Source of the DNA: Bacteroidales bacterium
GTDB taxonomy: Bacteria > Bacteroidota > Bacteroidia > Bacteroidales > UBA932
Reading direction: 5' to 3'
Assembly: GCA_016287075.1 (NCBI GenBank)
Contig: JAEEVC010000001.1
Span: forward strand, 108,029 to 172,028
DNA length: 64,000 nt
Shown here: one piece after another, positions 9,541 through 16,614 of the stretch
Position numbering within the stretch: the stretch's first letter is position 1
How the letters are laid out: the number at the start of each line of letters is the position of its first letter
The notes under the pieces: generated by a model
Told to the model about the DNA's origin: nothing
Database searches by the model: none
The model's input: the letters and a program-made list of their open reading frames with translations, nothing else
Translations under genes and position numbers: made by a program

Positions 9541-10119
9541 TTATTTCATAGAGGAAAGGAACAGCAAGGCCAGTCCGAGGTATTCTCCGAACTCTTTCCG
9601 AAGGAAGGCCAGGGCCTGCCGAATATGGTATTTGACCGTATTGGGGGATATCCCCATCTGCTGGGCGATCTGTTCATAGGTAAAGCCTTCGATCCGGCTT
9701 TTCTCAAAGACTCGACGCGTTTTTTCGGGCATCTGCTCCAGGACGGCGGCGAGCTGCGTCTCCAGTTCTTTCTCGAGGAGGATTCCCAGCGGGTGCTCGT
9801 TGTCAAAAACCGGAGCGGTGGCAGCACCGTTCAGGGAGGTGAATCCCTTCTGCCCCTGGCTGGACTTCAGATAGTCCAGGCAGCGGTTGCGGGTGGAGCG
9901 GAGCAGATAGCTCCGGAGGGAGGTCCCGATCCGGACGATGGAACGGACTTCCCAAAGATGGGAAATAACGTCAGATGCAAGGGCTGTCGCCAGGAAATCG
10001 TCATGCACATATTGTGCGGCGAGATAGCACATAAAAGGATAATGCCTTTCGTAAAGCATACGCCAAGCATTCTCCTGCCCCGCGGCAAGGCCTTGCATCA
10101 AGATACTGTCTTCTTTCAC
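9541..10119 (-). CDS. ECF-type RNA polymerase sigma factor
   Basis: 192 residues. Sigma-70 region 2 lies about 22-90 (AWRMLYERHYPFMCYLAAQYV, then SYLLRSTRNRCLDYLKS) and region 4 about 125-180 (QMPEKTRRVFEKSRIEGFTYEQIAQQ, HTH, then SPNTVKYHIRQAL). This is the usual ECF layout with no region 1 or 3. The first codon of the chosen frame is GTG at 10119; an ATG seven codons in (10098) is the alternative and is better spaced from a GAAAGAAG stretch. It is followed by fecR and an STN-SusC on the same strand, so it is the expected transcription switch for that transporter. A well-formed Bacteroidota promoter lies just upstream. Confidence 0.93.
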   Translation of the reverse strand: MKEDSILMQGLAAGQENAWRMLYERHYPFMCYLAAQYVHDDFLATALASDVISHLWEVRSIVRIGTSLRSYLLRSTRNRCLDYLKSSQGQKGFTSLNGAATAPVFDNEHPLGILLEKELETQLAAVLEQMPEKTRRVFEKSRIEGFTYEQIAQQMGISPNTVKYHIRQALAFLRKEFGEYLGLALLFLSSMK

Positions 10120-10141
10120 GTCCTTCGATTCGGGTGTCCGC

Positions 10142-10172
10142 CAAAGATAGCTTTTTCTTTTTCAATTTCAAA
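10142..10172 (-). promoter_or_regulatory. Promoter of the ECF sigma gene
   Basis: On the minus strand TTTG (10172-10169) is followed after 19 bp by TATCTTTG (10149-10142), an exact match to the Bacteroidota -33/-7 pattern, ending 23 bp before the GTG start. This is the housekeeping-type consensus, so basal sigma transcription need not depend on the ECF factor itself. Confidence 0.75.
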
Positions 10173-10194
10173 TTCCTTGGCAGGGTCCCTCCCC

Positions 10195-11337
10195 TTATGC
10201 CTCCGGATGCAGGAAACCAAGAAGGGTCGTCTCGAAGACGGCCTTTTCGCTTTCGGAGAGGAAGTTGACGTCGATGGGGACCTGGAAGATGCGCTCCTTG
10301 AGTTCGGCAGGGACCTTTTTTGTATCGACGATGCGCTGGGCGTCCTTCTCAGTGGTGGCGACCACGGCCGTGGGGTTGTGGTGGACGGCGGAGAGGATGG
10401 TGCGGATGTCGGCGTGGGTGTATTTGTGGTGGTCCGGGAAGTGGAAGTGCTTGACGATCTTGTATTTGTCTGACAGGTAGTTCCGCAGCGGGGTGTCCTT
10501 GGCGATGCCGGTGAACAGGACGAGGCGCCGGGCGTACATGTACCGGAGATCCGCCTCGTCGCTGAAGACGGGCTTCATTTCCCGGTAGCCGATGTAGGAG
10601 AACAGGAGGGTCTGTTCCCGGCCGTCGGCCGTCCTGCCCTTGCAGGTCGCCGTGCTGTAGTTCCGGAGGCCGAGGTTCGCCGCCCATTTCCCCTTTTCCC
10701 ATTCGTCCATGTAGGGCGGGCATTTGGTGACGATGAGGATGTCGGCGTCGCGGAGGCGCCCCGGCAGGTCGCGCAGGTGTCCCAGCGGCAGGAGCATGTC
10801 CTTGTGGACCGGGCGGTAGAAATCGACGAGGACGATGTTGACGGAGGCCTTGAGTTTCCGGTACTGGAACGCGTCGTCGAGGACGATGATGCCGGCGGCG
10901 GGGATGTCCTTGTCCGCGCATTTCCTGGCCTTTTTGGACGTCTGGAGTTCATCCGGATGGCAGAGGAAGCGGCAGCCCTCGATGCGGTCCTTGTCCACCG
11001 CGACGGTGACGGACGGGAATTTCTTCGCGATCTGGAGCGGTTCGTCGCCGTAGAGGGCGGCGGTGCCCTCGCGGGTCACTTTCTGGAAGCCCTTGGTCTT
11101 GCGCTTGTAGCCGCGGGAGAGGACGGCGATGTTGCTGTAGGCCCAGTCGTCGCTCTGGAGGAGGGTCCGGAGGATCATTTCCACGTGCGGGGTCTTGCCC
11201 GTGCCGCCGACGGTGATGTTGCCGACGGAAACGGTCGGGACTTCGGCCTTGCGGGCCTTTTTCCAGCCTTTGCGGTAGAACAGGTCGCGGATGGCGAGCG
11301 TGATGGCGTAGGGGAACAGCAGGATCTTGTCTATCAT
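10195..11337 (-). CDS. lpxK: Tetraacyldisaccharide 4'-kinase (lipid A biosynthesis)
   Basis: 380 residues from the ATG at 11337 (MIDKILLFPYAITLAIRDLFYRKG). The open frame continues upstream into dusB, but that part is out of character and is not included. A Walker A motif lies at about 42-51 (VGGTGKTPH), preceded by the LpxK signature VPTVSVGNIT. Further on come ILSRGYKRKTKG, the nucleotide/metal region GDEPLQIA, DKDR, LDDAFQYRKL and the C-terminal FPDHHKYT. The enzyme transfers phosphate from ATP to the 4' position of the lipid A precursor at the inner membrane. The N-terminal hydrophobic stretch fits membrane association. It starts 13 bp after the dusB stop, so both are probably co-transcribed. 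Slightly longer than the enterobacterial protein, as is usual in Bacteroidota. Confidence 0.95.
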   Translation of the reverse strand: MIDKILLFPYAITLAIRDLFYRKGWKKARKAEVPTVSVGNITVGGTGKTPHVEMILRTLLQSDDWAYSNIAVLSRGYKRKTKGFQKVTREGTAALYGDEPLQIAKKFPSVTVAVDKDRIEGCRFLCHPDELQTSKKARKCADKDIPAAGIIVLDDAFQYRKLKASVNIVLVDFYRPVHKDMLLPLGHLRDLPGRLRDADILIVTKCPPYMDEWEKGKWAANLGLRNYSTATCKGRTADGREQTLLFSYIGYREMKPVFSDEADLRYMYARRLVLFTGIAKDTPLRNYLSDKYKIVKHFHFPDHHKYTHADIRTILSAVHHNPTAVVATTEKDAQRIVDTKKVPAELKERIFQVPIDVNFLSESEKAVFETTLLGFLHPEA

Positions 11338-11350
11338 CGGTGTACAAGCG

Positions 11351-12385
11351 TTAGAGTCCATATACGGAGGTCGCCGTTTCCAGCGGGGTGTCGCCCCAGC
11401 GGTCGGCGATATCATCGAGGAGGCGGAATACCTCGGCGGGGTCTTTTTCGGTGACAAGCCGGATGCGGGTCTCCTTGAAACCGGGAAGGCCCTTGAAATA
11501 GCAGGAGAGGTGGCGGCGCATCTCATAGACGCCGGTGACGGGCCCCTTGACGTCCAGCGAGAGTTGGAAATGGCGCTTGGCGAGGGCCACCCTTTCGCGG
11601 ACCCCGAGCGGGGGAAGTTCTTCGCCGGTGTCGAGGAAATGCCTGATTTCCCGGAAGATCCAGGGATGGCCGAAGGAGGCGCGGCCGATCATGATCCCGT
11701 CCACCCCGTAGCGCTCGAAAGCCTCGCGGGCCCTGGCGGGCGTGTTGATGTCGCCGTTGCCGATGATGGGGATGTGCATCCGGGGATTGGCCTTGACCGC
11801 CCCGATGAGGGTCCAGTCCGCCTCGCCCTTGTACATCTGGCAGCGGGTCCGGCCGTGGATGGTGAGGGCGGCGATGCCGGCGTCCTGCAGGCGCTCGGCC
11901 AGCTCGACGATGATCTTGGAGCCCTCGTCCCAGCCGAGGCGGGTCTTGACGGTCACCGGCTTCCCGACGGCTTCGACGACGGCCCGGGTGATGGCGACCA
12001 TCTTGTCGGGATCCTTCATCATGCCGCTGCCGGCGCCCCGGCCGGCGATTTTCGAGACCGGGCAGCCGAAGTTGATGTCGATGAGGTCGGCGCCGTGGCC
12101 ACCCGCGATTTCCGCGGCACGGTCGGCCATCCGGGCGGCATCGACCATCGCCTCGGGGATGCTGCCGTAGATCTGGATGCCGATGGGGGCTTCTTCCGCG
12201 GAGGTCTTCATCTTGGCGACGGCCTTGACGGCGTCGCGGACCAGGCCGTCGGAGGAGATGAATTCGGTATAGACGAGGCCGGCGCCCTGCTCTTTGCAGA
12301 GGATGCGGAACGAGGCGTCCGTGACGTCCTCCATCGGCGCGAGCAGCAGTGGCCGGTCCCCTATGTCAAGATTCCCGATTTTCAT
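11351..12385 (-). CDS. dusB: tRNA-dihydrouridine synthase, DusB type
   Basis: 344 residues. A flavin-dependent TIM barrel that reduces uridine to dihydrouridine in the tRNA D-loop. Visible motifs are the N-terminal FMN-binding LLLAPMEDVTDASFR, the family signature DINFGCPVSKIAGRGAGSG with catalytic Cys108, PVTVKTRLGWD, LTIHGRTRCQMY, PIIGNGDI and MIGRASFGHPWIFREI. The C-terminal helical domain (residues about 245-330) ends with ETRIRLVT. The N-terminal MKIGNLDIGDRPLLLAPME matches the DusB/NifR3 branch best. It is divergent from the FAD oxidoreductase gene, with 67 bp between the two starts, and is followed by lpxK. Confidence 0.95.
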   Translation of the reverse strand: MKIGNLDIGDRPLLLAPMEDVTDASFRILCKEQGAGLVYTEFISSDGLVRDAVKAVAKMKTSAEEAPIGIQIYGSIPEAMVDAARMADRAAEIAGGHGADLIDINFGCPVSKIAGRGAGSGMMKDPDKMVAITRAVVEAVGKPVTVKTRLGWDEGSKIIVELAERLQDAGIAALTIHGRTRCQMYKGEADWTLIGAVKANPRMHIPIIGNGDINTPARAREAFERYGVDGIMIGRASFGHPWIFREIRHFLDTGEELPPLGVRERVALAKRHFQLSLDVKGPVTGVYEMRRHLSCYFKGLPGFKETRIRLVTEKDPAEVFRLLDDIADRWGDTPLETATSVYGL

Positions 12386-12397
12386 TCTTCAGACCTG

Positions 12398-12405
12398 CAA
12401 AAGTA
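12398..12405 (-). promoter_or_regulatory. -7 element for dusB
   Basis: On the minus strand TACTTTTG fits TAnnTTTG and lies 13 bp before the dusB ATG (12385). No TTTG at -33 is evident. It lies back to back with the plus-strand promoter of the neighbouring gene. Confidence 0.4.
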
Positions 12406-12418
12406 CGAAAAAGATGGT

Positions 12419-12426
12419 TATCTTTG
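12419..12426 (+). promoter_or_regulatory. -7 element for the FAD oxidoreductase gene
   Basis: TATCTTTG matches the Bacteroidota -7 consensus and lies 26 bp before the ATG at 12453. The -33 element is not clear. Confidence 0.55.
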
Positions 12427-12452
12427 TGGGGATAACACGGAAATTTTTGAAT

Positions 12453-14324
12453 ATGAAACGGATTCTTCTTGCTTTATGCGCGATGTCTGCGGCTTTTCTT
12501 CCGGCGGCCGCCCAGGAAACGGTCCCGATGCGGACGGAACAGAACTCCCCGGTCGTCCGTGACGTAACCCTCGAAACGGAACTTGTCGTCTGCGGCGGCG
12601 GGCTGTCCGGCGTGTGCGCGGCGGTGGCGGCGGCCCGGCACGGGACGAAGGTCATCCTCGTCCAGGACCGGCCGATGCTCGGCGGCAACGCTTCCAGCGA
12701 GATGCGGATGGGCATCGTGGGCGTGCTGAAGGACCAGTACCAGGAGGCCGGCATCCTCGAGGAGATGCAGCTGCGGAACTTCCGTTTCAATCCGCTCCAG
12801 CGCTATACGCTCTGGGATGATGCCATCCTGACGACCGTCATTTCCGAGCCGAACATCCGGCTGCTGCTCAACACCTCCGTGGAGGATGTGGTGATGGATG
12901 GCGATCGGATCGCGGCGGTAAAGGCGTGGAATTCAAATGCTTATACGCGTTATCTAATCAAGGGCCGGCTCTTCGCCGACTGCACGGGCGACGGCATCCT
13001 GCGCCTGTCCGGGGCGAAGTTCCGCCGGGGCCGCGAATTCCCGTCCGAATTCAATGAGGACCATCTGAGCGAGGGCGGCGATGCCCGCACGATGGGCAAT
13101 TCCATCCTCCTGCAGCTGCGGAAGACCGATGAGGACCATCCCTTCGTGGCGCCGGAATGGGCCTACCATTTCACCGACGACGATTTCAACTACGACACGC
13201 CGAAATCCACGATTCCGGGGGTGAAGTACAACTACAAGCGCATCTACAGCCCGAAGGACAACAATTTCTGGTGGATCGAGTTCGGCGGCAAGTACGACAC
13301 AATCTTCGACGCACCGGACATCCAGTTTGAACTCAAGCGCATCGCCTACGGCATCTGGGAATACATGAAAAACCATCCGGACGGCCGCTGCAAGGGCTAT
13401 GACCTGGACTGGATCGGGTCCCTGCCGGGCAAGCGGGAATCCACCCGTTTCATCGGTCCGCACATCCTCACCCAGAACGATGTCCTGTCGGGCGGTCATT
13501 TCGAGGACGTCGTCGCCTATGGCGGCTGGACGCTCGATGACCATGATCCCGAGGCCTTCCACAAGAAAGGCCGCATCAGCGTGGAATATTCCACGCCGGA
13601 CTATTTCGGCATTCCGTTCGACTGCCTCTATTCGGTCAACGTGCCGAACCTGATGTTTGCCGGCCGGGATATCTCCTGCACCCACATGGGCCTTTCCGCG
13701 ACCCGTGTCATGGCGACCTGCGCCCTGCTCGGCCAGGCCTGCGGCGTCGGTGCATATGTGGCGCTCCGTGAAGGGATTACGCCCGCTGATGTGCGCCGGG
13801 ACCACATCGCCGAGGTCCAGGACATCCTCGAGGATGACGACTGCATGCTGCCTTATCGCTGGCGCAAGGTCTCCCCGCTGACGCTTGCCGCGACCTGCGC
13901 TCCGGCGGTCGAGGTGCTCCGCAACGGCATCGACCGCGAGTGGGACGGCGCGGACAACGGCGTCTGGGTCTCTCCGGGCTCGGAAGCCATTGCCTATGAA
14001 TGGAAAAAGCCGGTGACGCTTTCCGGCGCACGCCTCATCTTCGACTCCCATTTCAAGATCCGTTCGAAGCGCATGCGCAAGCTCGAGGCGACGACCGAGC
14101 GGGTCGAGGTGCCGCCGATGATGACCCGCGACTGGCGCCTCGAGGCGAAGGTCAGGACCGGCCGCCGCAGCTACGAGTGGCAGCCCGTCTTCGCCGAGAA
14201 GGACAACTATGTCCGCCTCCGCAAGGTCTCCTTCGCCCCCGTCGAGGCCTATGGTCTCCGCGTGGTCGTCGAATCAACCTGGGGCGCCCCTGAGGCCCAT
14301 ATCTTCGCCTTCGACGCCCTGTAG
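12453..14324 (+). CDS. Secreted FAD-dependent oxidoreductase
   Basis: 623 residues from the ATG at 12453; the frame is open further upstream, but only this start gives a signal peptide (MKRILLALCAMSAAFLPAAAQ, cleavage near residue 20). Residues about 44-75 hold a Rossmann FAD-binding motif, VVCGGGLSGVCAAVAAARHG, followed by LVQDRPMLGGNASSEMRMG, typical of the FAD_oxidored family. A second conserved region, MFAGRDISCTHMGLSATRVMATC, lies about 405-430. The last about 130 residues are beta-rich. Homologues in Bacteroidota are exported and often sit with polysaccharide genes; the true substrate is not known. It stands alone: a divergent promoter lies before it and a strong hairpin after it. Confidence 0.85.
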   Translation: MKRILLALCAMSAAFLPAAAQETVPMRTEQNSPVVRDVTLETELVVCGGGLSGVCAAVAAARHGTKVILVQDRPMLGGNASSEMRMGIVGVLKDQYQEAGILEEMQLRNFRFNPLQRYTLWDDAILTTVISEPNIRLLLNTSVEDVVMDGDRIAAVKAWNSNAYTRYLIKGRLFADCTGDGILRLSGAKFRRGREFPSEFNEDHLSEGGDARTMGNSILLQLRKTDEDHPFVAPEWAYHFTDDDFNYDTPKSTIPGVKYNYKRIYSPKDNNFWWIEFGGKYDTIFDAPDIQFELKRIAYGIWEYMKNHPDGRCKGYDLDWIGSLPGKRESTRFIGPHILTQNDVLSGGHFEDVVAYGGWTLDDHDPEAFHKKGRISVEYSTPDYFGIPFDCLYSVNVPNLMFAGRDISCTHMGLSATRVMATCALLGQACGVGAYVALREGITPADVRRDHIAEVQDILEDDDCMLPYRWRKVSPLTLAATCAPAVEVLRNGIDREWDGADNGVWVSPGSEAIAYEWKKPVTLSGARLIFDSHFKIRSKRMRKLEATTERVEVPPMMTRDWRLEAKVRTGRRSYEWQPVFAEKDNYVRLRKVSFAPVEAYGLRVVVESTWGAPEAHIFAFDAL

Positions 14325-14338
14325 CGGCCCGGCTGGTT

Positions 14339-14396
14339 GATGCAAGCGAAAGAACGGGGGTCCGGGATGCTTTCCGGGCCCCCGTTGCGTTGCATC
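14339..14396 (+). terminator. Long hairpin after the FAD oxidoreductase gene
   Basis: AACGGGGGTCCGG (14353-14365) pairs with CCGGGCCCCCGTT (14374-14386) with a single G-U pair, and the outer GATGCAA/TTGCATC (14339-14345, 14390-14396) also pairs. It begins 14 bp after the stop codon. No T-run follows, so it may be a terminator or an mRNA 3' stabiliser. Confidence 0.6.
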
Positions 14397-14425
14397 TCGG
14401 CGGGGAAGGACCCGCAGAGGGGAGA

Positions 14426-14506
14426 GAAACACAAAAGTGCCGTTAGAAGAGCGTTTTCGTGCCGCACCCTAGGGCTCAGGGGCGAGGTGCGGCACGAAAA
14501 CGCCAT
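14426..14506 (+). repeat. Palindromic repeat copy A, upstream of the RAYT gene
   Basis: A perfect 18-bp inverted repeat, GCGTTTTCGTGCCGCACC (14451-14468) and its exact complement (14486-14503), with a 17-nt loop containing GGGCTCAGGGG. It is preceded by GAAACACAAAAGTGCCGTT, which matches the leader GAAACACAAAAAGGCCATT of the three downstream copies. The right arm GGTGCGGCACGAAA is identical in all four copies. It is the candidate substrate of the adjacent transposase. Confidence 0.85.
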
Positions 14507-14769
14507 TGCAGGGCCATTATCGTGCTTGAACTGTAATGACGTGGCTGGAAAACGTTTGATACAACGGATTTATCGCGGCAGCGTTCACAGTCAATGCGTT
14601 CGTCTTTCTGAGCGGGTCGCTGTTCCCCCATTGTCGTCTATTTCCGCTTTTTTGACCGGGTGCGTTTGCAAAAGCGGCCTTTGACCTGCATGAGGGAAAG
14701 ATTTCTGCCATTAAACGTTTTTATCTTTTATAAACGGTTCTTGTGACGGACCTTTGATGAAAAAGAGAA

Positions 14770-15651
14770 ATGGACAACTTCAGCGAAATCGTCAGGGATT
14801 ACTGGCATCTGTATTCGGACGGGAAACGGGCGGACATCCCCTTCCTGACGGATGAAGACAAGGTTTATTGCCGGAATGCCGTCGCCATCTGCGCGTGGAG
14901 ACAGGGTATCACCATCCTGGTCGTCACGGTAAACGATACGCATTTCCACTTGATTGGATTCGGGGCGGAAGAACGGATGGAGCAGTATCGTCGAAGCCTT
15001 GTTCTCCGGTTGAAAACGTATTTTGCGAAAAGTGGAAAGACTGCGCAGACGGGTTCGGGCCTGTTCCTCGCCTGCGACCCGATCCGGACACGGAAAGAAC
15101 TGATGCAAAAGTTTATGTATGTTTATAGGAACTGTCTGGACTTCTTCCCGATGATGCCGGGGGACTACCCTTGGGGGGCTGGGAGCATCTATTTTTCGGA
15201 AGCAGGAAGGGGGAAGGGAACAGTCCTGTCGGGGATTCCGGTCAGGTGGCAGAGGAAACTGTTCCGGACAACGCAGAAACTGCCGCAGGACTGGCGTTGT
15301 GATGAGGACGGGGCCTTGATGCCGGATTGTTTTGTGGATTACCGGCATGTCGAACGGCTGTTCGGCTCCGTCAAGGCCTTCATTGCGTTCCTCTATGTCC
15401 GGAAAGAGGATGAAGCGGCCATGAAGCAGCAGATGGGGAAACAATATCTGGCGTACCGGACGCTGGAAGAAATCCGTTCTTATGGAGAGAAACTGTCCGG
15501 CCGCTATTTCAAAAAGGGTTTGCGGAGCACGCTTCCGGCGGAACGTCTGAAGATTGCGGGAATCCTGCTCAGGGAGCGGAAGGCGACCAAGTCCGAAGGC
15601 CTGGCCAGAGCCCTCTATTTGAAAAAAGAAGACTTGGACCGGCTCCTGTAG
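14770..15651 (+). CDS. REP-associated tyrosine transposase (RAYT), IS200-like Y1 transposase fold
   Basis: 293 residues. The HUH motif is seen as THFHLIGFG (His58, His60). The catalytic-tyrosine helix is MQKFMYVYRNCLDFF (Tyr117 or Tyr119), followed by the RAYT signature DYPWGAGSIYF. The C-terminal third is helical and basic (RYFKKGLRSTLPAERLKIAGILLRERKATKSEGLARAL) and looks like a DNA-binding tail. RAYTs are single-copy, domesticated relatives of IS200/IS605 transposases that nick and join DNA at REP palindromes. No IS ends directly flank the gene; instead palindromes occur on both sides (14426-14506, 15688-16360), the usual RAYT arrangement. GC content is about 50 percent by sampled lines, below its neighbours. 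An intact reading frame suggests it is still functional. Confidence 0.88.
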   Translation: MDNFSEIVRDYWHLYSDGKRADIPFLTDEDKVYCRNAVAICAWRQGITILVVTVNDTHFHLIGFGAEERMEQYRRSLVLRLKTYFAKSGKTAQTGSGLFLACDPIRTRKELMQKFMYVYRNCLDFFPMMPGDYPWGAGSIYFSEAGRGKGTVLSGIPVRWQRKLFRTTQKLPQDWRCDEDGALMPDCFVDYRHVERLFGSVKAFIAFLYVRKEDEAAMKQQMGKQYLAYRTLEEIRSYGEKLSGRYFKKGLRSTLPAERLKIAGILLRERKATKSEGLARALYLKKEDLDRLL

Positions 15652-15687
15652 TCCAGGCACAACACAACCTTTTGTCTGTGGAGGAGG

Positions 15688-15790
15688 GTGAAACACAAAA
15701 AGGCCATTTGAGGCGGCTTATCGTGCCGCACCCGGGGGCTTAGGGGTGGGGTGCGGCACGAAATCGTGCGCTGGTGCTGAAATACGTGCT
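15688..15790 (+). repeat. Palindromic repeat copy B
   Basis: TCGTGCCGCACCC (15721-15733) and its perfect complement (15749-15761) enclose a loop with GGGGGCTTAGGGG. The shared leader GTGAAACACAAAAAGGCC lies before it, and CGAAATCGTGCGCTGGTGCTG after it. Confidence 0.85.
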
Positions 15791-15850
15791 TTACCCCGTA
15801 TTGACCGTTCTTCTCGCGAAATCGTGCGCTGGTGTTAAAATACGTGCGTC

Positions 15851-15934
15851 ACCTCGTGTTGAACGCGCTTTACCTCGTGTTGAACGCGCTTTACCCCGTG
15901 TTGAACGCGCTTTACGCCGTGCTGAATGTGCTTC
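15851..15934 (+). repeat. 21-bp tandem repeat, four units
   Basis: Four consecutive 21-bp units of ACCTCGTGTTGAACGCGCTTT type at 15851, 15872, 15893 and 15914. The first two are identical, the third has one change and the fourth is more diverged. Isolated half-units recur in the next two large units. Confidence 0.85.
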
Positions 15935-16005
15935 TCGCCCCAGCGTAGAAATGCATTGCCAAAGGGATAGATGCGGGGCAGAGAGAAGCCTGATTGCGTA
16001 AAAAG

Positions 16006-16110
16006 GTGAAACACAAAAAGGCCATTTGAGGCGGGGTGTTGTGCCTCACGCGGGGGCTTAGGGGTGGGGTGCGGCACGAAATCGTGCGCTGGTGCTGAAA
16101 TACGTGCGTC
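16006..16110 (+). repeat. Palindromic repeat copy C, imperfect
   Basis: Same leader and loop as copy B, but the left arm reads TTGTGCCTCACGC and so mispairs at several places with the invariant right arm GGGTGCGGCACGA. Only the left arm has drifted. Confidence 0.8.
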
Positions 16111-16281
16111 ACCTCGTGTTGAACGTGCTTCTCGCGAAATCGTGCGCTGGTGTTAAAAAAACGTGCGTCACCCCGTGTTGACCGTTCTTCACGCCGTGCT
16201 GAACGCGCTTTACGCCCCTACGTAGAAAAGCATCGCCAAAGGGATAGATGCGGGGCAGCGAGAAGCCTGACTGCGTAAAAG

Positions 16282-16386
16282 GTGAAACACAAAGAGGCCA
16301 TTTGAGGCGGGTTATCGTGCCTCACTCGGTGGCTTAGGGGTGGGGTGCGGCACGAAATCGTGCGCTGGTGCTGAAATACGTGCGTC
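16282..16386 (+). repeat. Palindromic repeat copy D, imperfect
   Basis: The left arm TCGTGCCTCACTC differs from the perfect complement of the right arm GGGTGCGGCACGA at few positions; the loop has GGTGGCTTAGGGG. Leader and trailer are as in copies B and C. Confidence 0.8.
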
Positions 16387-16431
16387 ACGCCGTGCTGAAC
16401 GTGCTTTACCCCGCCTTGACCGATGCAGAGC

Positions 16432-16571
16432 GGGAAGCTTGGTCGCAAAGCCAGAGAAGCTTGGCCGCAACAGCGGGAAGCTTGGCCGCAAAGCTAGGAA
16501 AGCTTGGTTACAGAGCGGGAAACTTGGTCGCAAAGCCAGGGAAGCTTGGCCGCAGAGCGAGGGAAACTTGG
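16432..16571 (+). repeat. Second 20-22-bp tandem repeat, about 6.5 units, abutting the AraC promoter
   Basis: Units of GGGAAGCTTGGCCGCAAAGC type, 20-22 bp long and 80-95 percent alike by eye, run head to tail and end about 20 bp before the TACCTTTG box of the AraC gene. Each unit contains AAGCTTGG or AAACTTGG. The sequence is unrelated to the 15851 minisatellite although the period is the same. Confidence 0.85.
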
Positions 16572-16590
16572 GTGGTGCGTGCTTTTTTCC

Positions 16591-16598
16591 TACCTTTG
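16591..16598 (+). promoter_or_regulatory. -7 element of the AraC-family regulator gene
   Basis: TACCTTTG matches TAnnTTTG and lies 16 bp before the ATG at 16615. The matching -33 position falls in the last unit of the 21-bp tandem repeat, so copy-number change there would alter upstream promoter sequence. Confidence 0.55.
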
Positions 16599-16614
16599 TG
16601 GCAAAAATAGTATC

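Larger units (their letters stand above)
14325..14769 (+). other. Intergenic region upstream of the RAYT gene: hairpin plus palindrome
   Basis: No convincing coding sequence in this 445-bp stretch; short frames on both strands lack family character and overlap the repeats. It holds a terminator-like hairpin (14339-14396) and one copy of the palindromic repeat found downstream of the transposase gene (14426-14506). Between about 14510 and 14769 the sequence is less GC-rich and carries a small inverted repeat TAAACG/CGTTTA around 14710-14740. It includes the poorly defined RAYT promoter region. Confidence 0.6.
15652..16614 (+). repeat. Composite repeat array between the RAYT and AraC genes
   Basis: This 963-bp stretch without a credible gene is almost wholly repetitive. 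Three large units begin at 15688, 16006 and 16282 (spacing 318 and 276 bp), each opening with GTGAAACACAAA-AGGCCATTTGAGGCGG, then a palindrome, then AT/GC-mixed short repeats, and in the first two units a shared end (CCAAAGGGATAGATGCGGGGC ... GAGAAGCCTGA-TGCGTAAAA). CGAAATCGTGCGCTGGTG occurs five times, at 15759, 15817, 16077, 16135 and 16353. Two different 21-bp minisatellites are embedded (15851-15934 and 16432-16571). The last 43 bp before 16615 hold the AraC promoter. Short frames through the array give peptides with seven-residue repeats; they come from the 21-bp period and are not taken as genes. Confidence 0.85.

Noticed and set aside
11338..11526. N-terminal extension of LpxK upstream of 11337
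   Set aside because: The extra 63 residues overlap dusB in another frame and do not resemble LpxK, whose normal start MIDKILLFPY lies at 11337.
14517..14711. A 64-codon minus-strand frame upstream of the RAYT gene
   Set aside because: No recognisable motif; it lies between a palindrome and the transposase start with no plausible promoter.
15774..16448. Several short frames on both strands in the repeat array, some with seven-residue repeats
   Set aside because: Their periodicity comes from 21-bp DNA repeats and the palindromes; no ribosome site or family character.
15851..16571. A CRISPR array
   Set aside because: The repeats are directly adjacent, with no unique spacers of constant length and no cas genes in the window.
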